A stretch of 64,000 bases of DNA from Glandiceps talaboti (lineage: Eukaryota; Hemichordata; Enteropneusta; Spengelidae): assembly GCF_964340395.1 (NCBI RefSeq), contig NC_135566.1:15494501-15558500 (forward strand), given 5' to 3'. How positions within the stretch are numbered: position 1 is the first letter of the stretch; each line of letters opens with the position of its first letter. Of the stretch, positions 1-14,000 are shown in pieces. The translations under genes were made by a program, and so were the position numbers. The notes under the pieces were generated by a model. That model saw nothing but the letters and a program-made list of their open reading frames with translations. It had not been told where the DNA came from and ran no database searches.

Positions 1-6
1 ACCTAC

Positions 7-2850
7 CTTATCGAGTGTGTCGTTGAGATTCGGCATGTCTGTCAGCAGTGACTCACTGTCAGAGATGTGACTATCCGGACCACGACGACGCATTCTCATC
101 TCCATATCTAACAATTCCTATAATCGTGAAACAATACCAGATTTAAATCAAAATCCTTTACAGATGGAACACGAAACAAGAACGGATGCAAAAATCCTAA
201 AACATACACAAATCAAATGCTATTCAAGCAAAGTCGATGGCAACGCTGTCAGCTGGACTAGCAAGTACAATATTGTGTCCATGCATACCCTGGAATGTAT
301 TCTATCCCTTTGAAACCCCAACCTTTTACTGACTGTTTTGCCAATGTACAGTAAATTATTAATAAAACTATTACACAAGAAAGTTTGATATCTTTGCCAT
401 GAATAATTCATAGCATTGTCTACATGTAAGCTAATGGCAGACAACTTTTTTAATATCCTGTCAATGGCAGCAATAATTTCAACATCACATTCAAAATATG
501 GAGATTGATTGCAATGTAATTACATTGACAATGGATGGGTAAAACCTAAGCTTCCTGTTCTGTTTGAATAACAGGACATGAGGTTTGCATTAAATGGGTG
601 GACTTGGCAGTAAATCGATGAATTCTTTGGACAATTATAGTGCTGTGTGTAGATTGCAGTAAATGGATGGACTCTATGGTATTGTGTGTTTTAAGTGTGT
701 AACTTACTTGTAGTAAATGGATGGACTCTATGGTATTGTGTGTTTTAAGTATGTAACTTACTTGCAATAAATGGATGGACTCTATGGTATTGTGTGTTTT
801 AAGTGTATAACTTACTTGCAGTAAATGGATGGACTCTATGATATTGTGTGTTTTAAGTGTATAACTTACTTGCAGTAAATGGATGGACTCTATGATATTG
901 TGTGTTTTAAGTGTATAACTTACTTGCAGTAAATGGATGGACTCTATGATATTGTGTGTTTTAAGTGTATAACTGCAGTAAATGGATGGACTCTATGATA
1001 TTGTGTGTTTTAAGTGTATAACTTACTTACAGTACATGAATGGACTCTATGATATTGTGTGTTTTAAGTGTATAACTTACTTGCAGTAAATGGATGGACT
1101 CTATGATATTGTGTGTTTTAAGTGTATAACTTACTTGCAGTAAATGGATGGACTCTATGATATTGTGTGTTTTAAGTGTATAACTTACTTGCAGTAAATG
1201 GATGGACTCTATGATATTGTGTGTTTTAAGTGTATACACTTGCAGTAAATGGATGGACTCTATGATATTGTGTGTTTTAAGTGTATAACTTACTTGCAGT
1301 AAATGGATGGACTCTATGATATTGTGTGTTTTAAGTGTATAACTTACTTGCAGTAAATGGATGGACTCTATGATATTGTGTGTTTTAAGTGTATAACTTA
1401 CTTGCAGTAAATGGATGGACTCTATGATATTGTGTGTTTTAAGTGTATAACTTACTTGCAGAAATGGATGGACTCTATGATATTGTGTGTTTTAAGTGTA
1501 TACACTTGCAGTAAATGGATAGACTCTATGATATTGTGTATACCAGGTATAGCTTGTGATGGTGATGGTGCAGGTAGGCATGTCTGACTACCACACATGT
1601 AAATGCATGTGAAATAATATATATGTTATGTGTTGCAATGTACGAGACAGTACAGTTAGGCAGATTTTACTACTATGCATGTAATGACGTAGCAAGTGAT
1701 AGTGCAGTTAGGCAGATCTAACAACCATACATGTAACTGTATGATAACAAGTGATGGTGCAGTTAGGCAAATTGCAGGTGTTGCATGAAAACAAACATAA
1801 TTTTAACTTTTAGTCAGAGTGGCATATACATACTTTCATGGCCTGGTTACGTAGCATGTAGAGAAATATAGCAAATAAACAGAAGAAAAAAAATAATGAG
1901 AATTAATCATTAAAACACACTAGTGGCTAGACTTTAGATAAATAAAAAAATAATTAAAAATATATAAATCGATGAAAACAAACAAGCGAATTAATGGTTA
2001 AAATGCACACCAACTATTATGTAAGATAAAAATTAATTAACTTTGAAATATATTTGAGTAGACTGTAAGATACATTGTGTTGTTCCGCCCTCATCAGCCT
2101 CCTCTCTCTGAAAGGTTGAGTGCAATGTGTGAGGGCGCCTGTCATGGCATACCTTACAAACTAGTAGTTCTAAGAGGGATCATCTTGAAACCTGGGATAT
2201 GAAGGCACATCTGGCTTGTCAAAAGCATAATTGATGGGATTTTGTAGTTTACAGATGCGTAGGTGCAGATTTTAATAATTTAATATAATGCTTAATATCT
2301 AACTTTGCCTTTAAACATAGACTAGTGCAGCAAATCTCAGTGTTCTTCCAATTCAGAGAAAAAATGTACAAACATTGAAGACACAGAAATATTGGAACCA
2401 TATGTTTTGATGAAAAAGTAGTAAATATTAGCTTTGTTATATCACACATGTATTTAGTCTGTAAGATACGCCATGGCGGGGCGCCCTCACACATCGGTCA
2501 ACCCCCTTAGGGAGAGAAGAGACCAGTGAGGGCAGAGCAACATGACCTATCTTACAGTCTAATATGTACTATGATTTCCGTTAATTTACTTAATAATATG
2601 TGGTAATGTCATATCACATATGTACTGTACTGTATTTATCATATAAATTAAATGTTTAGAATACACATGACGTTGATAATCTTGAACTTGTTTGTAAGAT
2701 GTTTTAAAACATTAATAAATTGACTGTAGTTGTAGATCAAATGTATATTAATAGACATGCAAACAGTTAATGATTTGATGTATGGTACTAGTAGTACATT
2801 GTCTTCATGTATTGATACAAGTATTATCCTTGAAGTGTTTTCTGTCAGTG

Positions 2851-2885
<35 letters not shown>

Positions 2886-3057
2886 GTGTGTGTGTGAATG
2901 TATGTGTGTGAATGTATCTCTATGTGACTGTATGTATGTGAATGTGACTCACTGAGTTTGTTTATGCATGTGAGTCTGTGAGTGTGTACATGGATGTGTC
3001 ACTGTATGTGAGCTGCTACTCAGCTAGTCTGCATGTACATGTACAAATGTGAGTCTG

Positions 3058-3089
<32 letters not shown>

Positions 3090-6000
3090 TGTATGTATGT
3101 ATGTATGTATGTATGTATGTATGTATGTATGTATGTATGTATGTATGTATGTATGTATGTATGTATGTATGTATGTATGTATGTATGTATGTATGTATGT
3201 ATGTATGTATGTGTGTGTATGTATGTATGTATGTACCAGTACGTATGTACGCATGTATATGTATTTCAGTGTGTGTTTGCATTGTAACAGTAACCCTGTA
3301 TTGAACCATACAATGTATAAAGTCTATTATATCAGTGACACTAAACATCCAGTAATCAATCCTCACTTATCAATAAATAAAAGTAAACCCTGAATAGCAG
3401 TGACAGGGGGCATCTTTGTTTGGTTGATTTATGAGACCAGAGTCAATACTGACTTAAAATAGCAACTAGTATGTGCTCTCACCTGTGGATCCAATGCAAA
3501 CAAGTCTTGCGCTTTGCCACGAGGTGGTTCTGATAATTTCTTTCTCTCCTCTTGGGGCTCTGGTATAGACTCAGGCTCTGGTTCTTGAACATCAGGAGTT
3601 GTACTATCATAAACATTTAAAAGAAATACTATGTGTGAGTTAAGTTACAGAATAATACACTCAACATGAAAAAGATTGTGTATTCCTTGTAAGTTTGTTT
3701 GTACAGGCAATTTATATGTAGATGTAATAGCAGTAACTTAAAGGGCCAGTTCCAATTAGGATTGACACTTCAGTGTTACAACAGTGGTCGGGCAGAACTT
3801 TAGAAAAAAACTCCCCAAAAGAATAACCCCATGTAATCCTTATAACTCCACTGATAAGATAACACTAATGTGAGAACTTGGGACTGAACCCTTGGCCTTA
3901 CTTCGGATTACGATTCAAATCTGGGTGTGAAAACCGGCTATTTTGCAGAGCTTCAGAAAAAGTTGGTCCAGAGCAAAAGAATGATCTCATGTACAGGGTA
4001 ATCTTTACGACTCCACTGATTAGATAACACTGATGTGAAAACTTGGAATGAAGCATTGGTTTTCAGTGTGGTACATAGACTGCATATGTGTGTCATGTAT
4101 TTAGCTTTGACAAATCAACCTTGAGAAGTAATACACTGTAATAACAGTCTACAGGAGGTACACAAATGATTTCATGCATTGCTATACCAGTATCTCAAAA
4201 ATTACTCCATTGCTATTTTTAATGCAACTTTGTTGACATTTCGTATATTCTAATCAACTGTGAAACATCTATTGAAAATAATTAATGATACAGCTGAGAA
4301 TAACACCATTATTAATTAACCATGGCTTGTGTTAGCTTCATATTTTTTGACATGGTCTGCATTTCTGTGTACTAGGTATCTTTAGAAAAGTTCTGTCAAC
4401 AGAAAAGCTACAACAGTATACTGTCACACATTCCAATACTGTTGACATGTTCAATTATCTGGTACACACTACTACCATGTTACCCGGAATGTCAATATTT
4501 TATGTCTCCATCTGTTATGAAACCATACCATGGTAAGATAAACACACCATTCTAAAAACCAACCTGTATACTGTACATACTTAATGAAGTGTATAAAGGT
4601 TTGATGGTATTGTAAACAAACACTCTCTGAAACGAGACCTGACAGGGCACATTGATTTGCACTCAGCATGTTACACTGATTGTGGTGGCAACACTGAGAA
4701 TGTCAACACAAACCTTTCATCCCCTCTGTTTAAAGTGTTTTGTGGCTTTGAAATCTTACACTGTGCCTCATAGCTAACCAAGGCACATTTACCTATACCT
4801 TTTCTACTTCTACATGACTAAGACTAACACAGACAGATATCAATATGTTACACTTTCCTTATTTTGCCTATGGCTAACCAAAACATATTTATCCATACAT
4901 TGTACATACATTTTTCAACATCATGCCTATGGCTAATGGAGGCAAATATCAATATAAATTATAATTTCCTTATTTCTGCCTTATAGGGTTAACTGAAACA
5001 TATGCATGCATCTACACTGAGCCATATATCTATACATTTCTACACTGCCTATAGCTATTAACAGAGACATATTTATCAATATGTTACACCTTCCTTATTA
5101 TGCCTATCAATAACCCAAACATACATGAATATACAGACATCTTTCTACATTGTGCCTAAGGCTAACGGAGACATAGTTATCAATATATTCCTTCACTGTA
5201 TCTATAGCTAACATAGATATTAATCTTTACTTTTTTATATCATGTCTACAGCTAACAGAGACATCTATCTCTGTCTGTTTGTCTGTCTGTCTCTCTACTG
5301 AGTATCTATATTAGTTCTATAGATAAATGTTTGTAAAAAGAAATTCTGTCTTTATATCTGTATCTTTTTGTCCGCAAATAAAGAATTACATGTAATACTG
5401 TAATATCTACAGCTGTCTGCATTGTGTTTAAAGCTAATAAAAACATCTAAGTAATACATACCTTTCTTTTTCCTTTGGTTCTTCCGGTTCAGGTTCTTCC
5501 TTCTCTTTGATCTCTGGCAATGCTGGAATAACCACGTCTGGTTTTTCCACAGGTTTTTGCTCCTTCACTTCTACAGGTTTTGTTTCTTCTATAATTTCCT
5601 TGGGTGGGGGTGGGGGAGGGGGTTTAGGAGTGGGTGGTTCTGGTATTTCTTTCTTTGCTGAAACTCTCTTAATTGGACCAATTTTCTTTTCTTTCTTCTC
5701 CTTAGGTACTTTAGGTTTGGTTGGTATAGTTTGAATATCTTCCTGTATTCTGACTTCCTTTTTGATTTTGGGTGAGGGTGGGGGTGACGGCTCTTTAGGA
5801 GGTGGGGTGGGTTCTCTGGCAGGGATATCAATTTGTGTGGGAATTACTAGTGGAGGTGGGGTGGGCTCTCTTTCCGGTGGTGGTGAGGCAGGTCCTTCTG
5901 ATGCTACAGGGGTGGGAGTCTGTAATTGAACAAAATCGATAATTATATTATCCATAAATTTTAAACAACATTATTGGCAATCAGTCTTTCAGCAATGTAC

Positions 6001-7954
6001 GTTCTTAAACACTAAACTTCTTAGTGAGTGAAAAGAATTATATCTCAAAAATACCCCTGATAATATTCAAAGTTGTTGAAAGTCATGGTTTCACACATTC
6101 TGATGTACATTTTGTATTTTGACGACAACTCTCCCTGCACAGTAACCATACAATGATATTAAAAATCAACATTCTTTAAAGCCAAGTTCAAGATGAACTT
6201 AGCACTGCACAGAAATTCAATTACTGTCATTACTACATTATTAACGAAACTTGAAAACATACAGGTATTAATTAACATTTGAACAGATAATAAAGTTTGG
6301 TTCTTGGGATCTATCTGTTTAGATATAACTTGAGTAAGTACATCACTCATGTCTAGCTATAACAGTGCTAGATGGTAACACAGCAACTACAGTGTATTAT
6401 ACAATGCACAAGGCAAAAATATGGAATTTATACCATCTATGTCACAACGTGTGTAACGTCGCTTATGTGATATGTCACTGGTTCTGCTGTGTTTGAAATG
6501 AGTCAAAACGTTCAACTATGCCAGTACTTTCTGCAATTTTTCTTTGATATTACTGGCACTGGTATAATTATGGTATTCTCCAATATTTGTCTTCATTTAG
6601 CTGGAAAATACTCATGACCTAATGGTTGTCACTACTCATCTATCAACCCATAGTGAAAAAGCCCCCTTAGGTCACTCATATTTTCTTTGGCTGAACAAAA
6701 CTAAACACTGGGAATAAAATAATTAAACAGTCATTATTGGAGTCAGCATAGCTTTAACATTATCTACGATCGATGCTATGTAAAAACATGATGGTAAACA
6801 TGAAGTTCCCGCCAATCATCCCTTAGCACACCACTGTAAAACCACAATGTGAATTAATCATCTACAGATGTAGAGGAGCCATAAACATTACTTACTGGTG
6901 CGTGTGGTTCAAGCCATGCCTGTCCAATTTCTTCAGGGGGTTCTACTTCTTCAGGTTCTGTTGGCTGTGGAGTTGGTGTTGGTATATGAATAGGTTCTTC
7001 AACTATTTCTACAAAGAATACACAAAATAAAAAAACATGACATAGTACTTTTTAACATGGAAGAACTGTACATAGAGACATGATGGTTGAATGGTTAGAG
7101 CAGTCGGCTTGGAATCTACAGGTTGCAGGTTCGTGCCCTGTCACTGCTGTTTGTTTCTGAATGGCTCAAGTCCTTGGGCAAGATTTGAACCATCACTGTA
7201 TCTAAGTCGCCCAGCTGTATAATTGGGGACTTGGTAGGACAGACTGTGAATGCTTTGATCCTATGCACTTATAAAGGCTGCAATGGATTGTATGCTCCTC
7301 AAGAAGTATAAAGGGCCATTGTGCCACTATAGAGCCATGCCAGCAGTAAATAATTGTAAATCGCTTTGAGCACAGAGTTGGAAAGTGCTATATAAATACC
7401 AACATTGTTTATATTATTATTACAAGCAAGCTATTATCTTTTTTATATGAAGCTTTCGTGTAAATGTAAGATTGAATCAATTTGTGTAAACGAGATACTA
7501 TTAATTTGTATTGGTATTTTGTTACAAAGAAGTGCTTTCCTGGCTTTTCTGTAAAACCATGCCAAAGAGAAGCAATTCATGCACTTTGATGTGATGGTTG
7601 TTATGAAGTTCAAAAATAATTTTGGAATGTTCATTTTCCAAGACAAATACAGCTGACCCATTTTCTTAAATGACAAAACACATGGCTGTTACTAGTTTTT
7701 TTTAATCAAAAGGTTTGAAAATGTCTTCAAAAACAGACACTAACAAATTCTTTACCAACCCATAGCAACTGTACGTACGTACGTACGTACGTACGTACGT
7801 ACGTACAAGTATTATGTTTTCAGTTAGACAAGTACAGCCGTGTTGCTAAAAAGATATTTTTACCAGAATGTCTGTAGCAAAATTGCACAAAGACACACAC
7901 ACACATACAAATATACATCAATACATGTATACATGCATGCATGCATGTATGCAT

Positions 7955-8039
<85 letters not shown>

Positions 8040-11000
8040 ATGTACAAACAAACACACATATGCTGGCATCCCTACCTTGAGCATAATCATCTTCAACTAC
8101 TCCTTCGTCCCGAATTTCTAAAAAAAAAAAAAGAGCATACACATTTGGTGTGAAAATCAAGATAACAAAACAACAGCATCAAAAGATAGCAATACCTGAG
8201 AATGGCTATAATTCATTGCTCTGGTGAATCTACATTAATATAGCTAGCGTAGTCATGAGAAACTGCAAGCCCAGACAATTTCATTAAGAATTCTACAAAA
8301 GACTCTTACAGCTGACTTGGTTTCAAAGGGTAGCCATCTCGATTAGGACTGACTGTGATGAATAGACTGATATTTAATTTGTGAGTTTGACCTAAGCTGA
8401 GCTGATCTCATAACTGTCTACTACATTCAGTTCTTTGTCAGGTGGGGTAAACAATCATGTATGGATGACATAATCTGGGAAAATATCATGTGAAATAGTA
8501 CTATAGAGTTCTGCACCATGGCAGTCTTCTCCATGAATAGCATTACAAGGGAGCTCAGCTAGTAAATTTTCAAATATGCCATTCCTGACATCTGAGAAAG
8601 GAGACTGTATACCTTCCAAAGCCGTGCTTTTTCTGATATTAACACTAACAGTTAATCTAAAGCAACGACTCTACCACACAATTTGCCTTCTTTTAAGTAT
8701 ACATGTACTCTCTGATAAAATGCAATTCCAGTATATGAACATTCAAGATCAAAATTGCAAAGATAGACATATTTGAAAAAAAAAAATATTGACAAATTTC
8801 TAAAGTAACACTTTCACAGTCAGCATTAAAACATCCACCATAAGTTAGGTTTAATTTCCTAAAAATTGAATGATTTTTCATTCTTTGAATAACACTTTGT
8901 CTATTTTTCAGGGGGAAAAAGGAAGTAGATATTGGATCTTTTGTTCTTTGTTTGATGTAAAGTAAATCAATACTAGAGTAAACATAAATAGTTAGAATAG
9001 AACAGTTCTCTCAATACAGACTATAACTTTGAATAAACACAGCCACAGGCAGCAAGAAATATGATCAATGATAAGCTTGGTAGTTTTCTACAAATTTTCA
9101 ATATTCCCACTTCTCTCCTTCTCAATATACTTTTTGTGCTTTTGGTAGAATATGTTGATTAAATATACTCTAAAAAATTTCTAAAGTAAACATACATGCC
9201 ATCCTCTCCTTAGCAACCAATTTGTTTTACAATCAAAACATGTCAAGTCATAGAAACATTGCCATATGAGACCTTGTCATAATCAGTGCTTTTGAAATTG
9301 TTTTTCCAACTTCACTAAATTCAACATGTTTTCCAGAAATTATCATCAATTTGATTAAAAATCATTAAAGAAATTTGACAGTTAACTATCTTATTGTCAA
9401 GGAAATCATAAATTTTATGATTTTTCCATAGAGTTATAGTGGCAACATGGATGTGCATGTTGAATTTTTAATTCATAAAAAAATAATTTTACACTTGAAA
9501 AAAACAATGTGATACAACCAGCATATACTGCTTCCTTTTTTTGTAACTCAAAAAATTGCAAAACATTTAAAAAATGTTTTAAAATATTTGTTATTGTACA
9601 TACAATGACAAACTTTTTACATGCTTTTTAGCTCTATGTAATTTATTGAGTTACAAACACGGATTTAGTATATGTTGTTTCACATTGGTTTTTTCAAGTA
9701 TAAAACCATAGTAGAGTTGTTTTATGAATTCAAAATCCAAAATAAATATCAATTTGTCATCCATATGGCCACTTTGTTTGGTGGCCATTGTGAAAACATA
9801 CTATAAATAAATATTGAGATCATTTTGTTCTCTATTCAATAATATTGCATAGTGTGACTCTTGGAATTCATGCCATAAAAGTTCTCAAACATTAGTGACA
9901 TTGGGAACTATTACTTGCTGCTCAAAAATTCTATTTACCAAATTCTTGCCAAGGGCTAAAAAAAATTTAAATTGTGTGTTTCCAATTATGCTCAATTTTA
10001 GAATAGGTGCGGTAGGTAGATTTTTTTCCTCCTATGTGTGAGTGTCGAGTTCAGGTAGTTATGTTTCCCGTTGTTTTTCGTATGGTCGCTATGTTACTGG
10101 TTTCTTCTCATCAGATGTACAGCCATTACAGATTGGAAGAACAATTTTACATTGCCTTTTTAAGTTGATGTCAGTTTCTGCATCCACTATTTCTCGCGAG
10201 ACTTCACAATTTTCATGAAGGGTCAGATAACAGGGACCAAACATTTAGGCCAAATAAAAAAATTGTGTTACCTTATCTATTTCTTGCCAGTCACAAAATG
10301 ATGTCAACTTACCCATTTCCTGCCAGTCTAAATCTTCTTCACTTGGCTGACTGACTTGCTCTACTCTAAAACTACCACCAGACACAGCTGACATAACTGA
10401 TGCTGATTTAGGACGTTCTGCATGTCTTGATCTGGGTGGTGATGGTGTCCTGTCACGGATTCCTAATTCTATCCTTTTTACAAAATTTGTATAGTGTGGT
10501 ACCCTTCCTCTCCTCACCTAGAAACAAAAAACAACAGAAGCCAAAAATCATTTATTGACTGTCTACATGATTATACCTAATATGAATACAGTTACTAAAG
10601 ATGACATCATGAAATCATTGATCATGACTCAAAAATAATATGGAAGGACAATATGGGGAACAAACTTGAATGGAGTCTCTTTTTAATATAGTTTTTGAGT
10701 CATGCAGTAAATTATCGTTTTTTACTACAAAGGTCAAGGTCAAAATCAGAGATCAATATTTTCAATAAAATGTTCACTTTATAATATAGGGTAAACACTT
10801 GAATTAAGTTATAAAGTAAATAGTGATTTTTAACTACAAATATGACTGCCATTCAGTCAAATTTGCATATGTCCTAAAGCAAAGTGATGTGCATACATGT
10901 ATGTCCCATAATATGTCACATTTGTGCCAGGTTTGAAAGAAATTGGATACTGCATGTCTAGGAAATAATGTATTATGGACGGATGGATGGACACACACAC

Positions 11001-14000
11001 AGACGGACACATGGATGGATGGAGTCCACTGTAGAATGGATGGAGTCCATTGTAGAATTCCTATGCAAAATTCTAACTCACTACAACTGGCAACAGAAGT
11101 CTTAGAATTCATATCCTTTCTAACCTACCACACATGTACAATGAAATAATAGAATTCCTCGTATGTCAAGCACTCATCTAAAAATAGAAATTCCTTGGTC
11201 TAACTTGGACTCTCCTTGTTTACAACTAGGAATAATAGAATGCCTGTGTCAAACTCTAACTTCTCCTTAAACAATACCATTGTTAGAAATTATATAATGC
11301 CACTTAAAAGGCTCATTTCAGATTACTTAGAATTACACATTTTGGTGAGAAAAACAGTTGTCGAGTAGAGCTACAGAAAAAGTTAGTCACAGACTAAAGA
11401 GTGATCCCATGTAATCCTTATAGACCCACTAATATGATAGTGTGAATGTGAGAAGCTGAGATTGGAAACACAGTCTAGTTTAATAGCCTATTTACATCAC
11501 GCTCCGTGTTTTTACTTCACTGTCAAGTGAAGTACAGCTGCTGTTTTCTTAGATCATCAGCTTCTATTTTTATGAAGTGTTTTTTTTCAAGATCTGATTC
11601 ATTTTTCAATATAATTTCGCTGGATTGTTTTAATGTTCTTAATATTTATTTAATTACTGTCTTGCAAACCACTCATATTGCTAGCAATGGCACAGATTAA
11701 ATTAATGTTGTTTCAAAATCATACACTTAATCTGATTGGTTTGAAAAAATGCATTTAAACTGATGTAAACAGGCTAGGTGTTTTAACCTAATAATTTTTT
11801 TTTTTTACATCTTTTGTTATTTTGTTCATGATCAAGTCAACTTTCCACTAAAAAAGACAGATAATTATCTGATGTGCTGCAACTCACAGAATCACACCAT
11901 CAATTGGAAAAAGTAATTGCAAAGATTTACAATTATAAATTATACATTTTTCTTTACACGTAGACTGCAAGATTCCTCATTGAATGCATATGTTCGTTTA
12001 TTCACTCAGTACTGAGTGATCAAAGGCGCGTACAACACAACAAATATTGCCGTCTACTCATGTTCATATTATTTTTCCACTTTGATAAAACCTGCTTCAT
12101 TCATTATTCACTCCAGACTAATCATTAGCTTCAAATTGTCAAGTCAATGATACAATATTAAACTTTTTTATTGAAGTCAATTTTCTCACTTTTGGTCTAA
12201 TCACATGTTAATATTCTTGACTTTTTAATATCAAGTCAATTTTGAATTACAAATTACTAGTATAAAGCAATCACACTGAAAGTTTCTTTATATAAAATTT
12301 GATTAACTGATCGGTCTGAGGAGAAGTGGCGTGGGCTGAAATGACAAATAATCTCACCTTATTCAAAATAACTACTTTCACTAATAGCTGATATAGAATT
12401 TACATGTACTATTATGTACTAATTAGTTTTCATTCCCAGATATCTTGTTTTGTTTAGTTGTAAAAAAAAAAAAACGAGTCACACTACTGGCCTTGTCAAT
12501 ATGAGTTAGAGATAAAGGGTAAAAAGACACCTAAGCCATCAGTGTTTCAAGGTAAATGATGTAAAATGGAGAATGATGTAATATGACAGATCCCCATGAT
12601 GCACGAGTGCAAGTGTGGTGTACTCAGGGTATTTGAATGAGTGCTTGTAGTGTTCTCTGCGGTTATACTTTCATGGGCTAAACTCGTTAAAGTGCAGCAA
12701 AAGACACTGAAAGCATGAGCGCAAATACCCCTGAGTACCCACACTGGCATGGGGTTCTGTTATTACTACATATGTTTATCCGAAATAACAAATTTTCTTT
12801 AAAATTATACGCGATCATACACACTTCCGTGTAGAATGAACGATCACATCCTTATTTGCAGGTATGCAATAATGTTTTCAGTATTGCACTGCAGTGCAAA
12901 TACCACTAGTATGTGCGCACACAAGTGCAAGTAATCTGTGGTACATATGTAATAATACCAACAGTGCAAGATAAAATGGGGAAAATAATGTCGATACGAT
13001 AAAGAACATTTTGACTCCTATTTTAATAGGCATCACAGAACCAATGACACAGACAGATATTACCATAACAACATAGAACAAGGTACAATGTATAAACTCC
13101 TATTTCAGTTCAAACATATAAAACTTAACACATATTTTTTTATAAAACTTTTGAACTATATAAATTTCTATTATTATTATTATTATTATTATTATCATTC
13201 TTATTATGGTTTGCACATGGTATAATGGAAGTTGTAAAGTTATCCAAAACAATAACAAGTTATGGGTTTCAGAGATACATGTATGCTGGCCACAGACAGA
13301 CAGACACACATACACACTAACGGACAGACATGGGTCATTCCTATAGCCCCTCTGGGCTGTGCCCATTGCAGGCTAACAACTTAGGCAAAATATATCAGTA
13401 ATAATGCATAAAGAGCATGAGAAAGAATGACAATATACATGTACACAAGGACTTTGGGTTGAGGGTTAAGGGGTCTAGTACTGGTAAACATTCTACAATG
13501 TCACCACTGTGTCAGAACCGTGGACCGTATGCCCTTATTAGGTGCTAATGTCAAGATTTACAACTCAGCTACTTACATTATTATGCTTTGGCAACTGTAA
13601 AAATTCTTTCCTCTGTAACAAAATGAAAAATAAACATGATTAAGTGTCACGTACAACATGTCTTTCCTTCAGAAACATTGGAAATAATCAAAAATACAAA
13701 TTACAGAAATAATACAATGTAGTACATATACAGACTGAGACCAAACACAGATACCCAAACACAGATTAAAATACAAACTAAATACAGGCTAAGACAGAAA
13801 CCAAACATTGACTCTATTATAAAACATACCAAGCATTCACACTCCTTCTAATCACTTTCATTCCATTGTACTTGTGTTGAAACGTCTTTTAGAATTTTAT
13901 CAATTTGTTGTATCATTTCAGTCTAGTAAACTCAGTGCTGTTGTCATGGATACAGCAGCCCGATTACAAAGCAAACATAGAGATACATTCATGTGTAGAA

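Noticed and set aside
3016-3393. Open frames of YIHT/YVCM repeats on both strands
   Set aside because: They are produced by a pure 4-base microsatellite, which is open in several frames without coding anything.
5507-5734. Plus-strand Gly-rich open frame
   Set aside because: It is the complement of the proline-rich exon on the minus strand, which has matching splice sites and phase.
7079-7150. Functional tRNA gene
   Set aside because: A and B boxes are present but the arms do not fold into a cloverleaf and the sequence continues into a SINE body and LINE-like tail.
13100-13366. 88-codon minus-strand open frame
   Set aside because: Crosses an (ATT)n tract, no similarity, intronic position.
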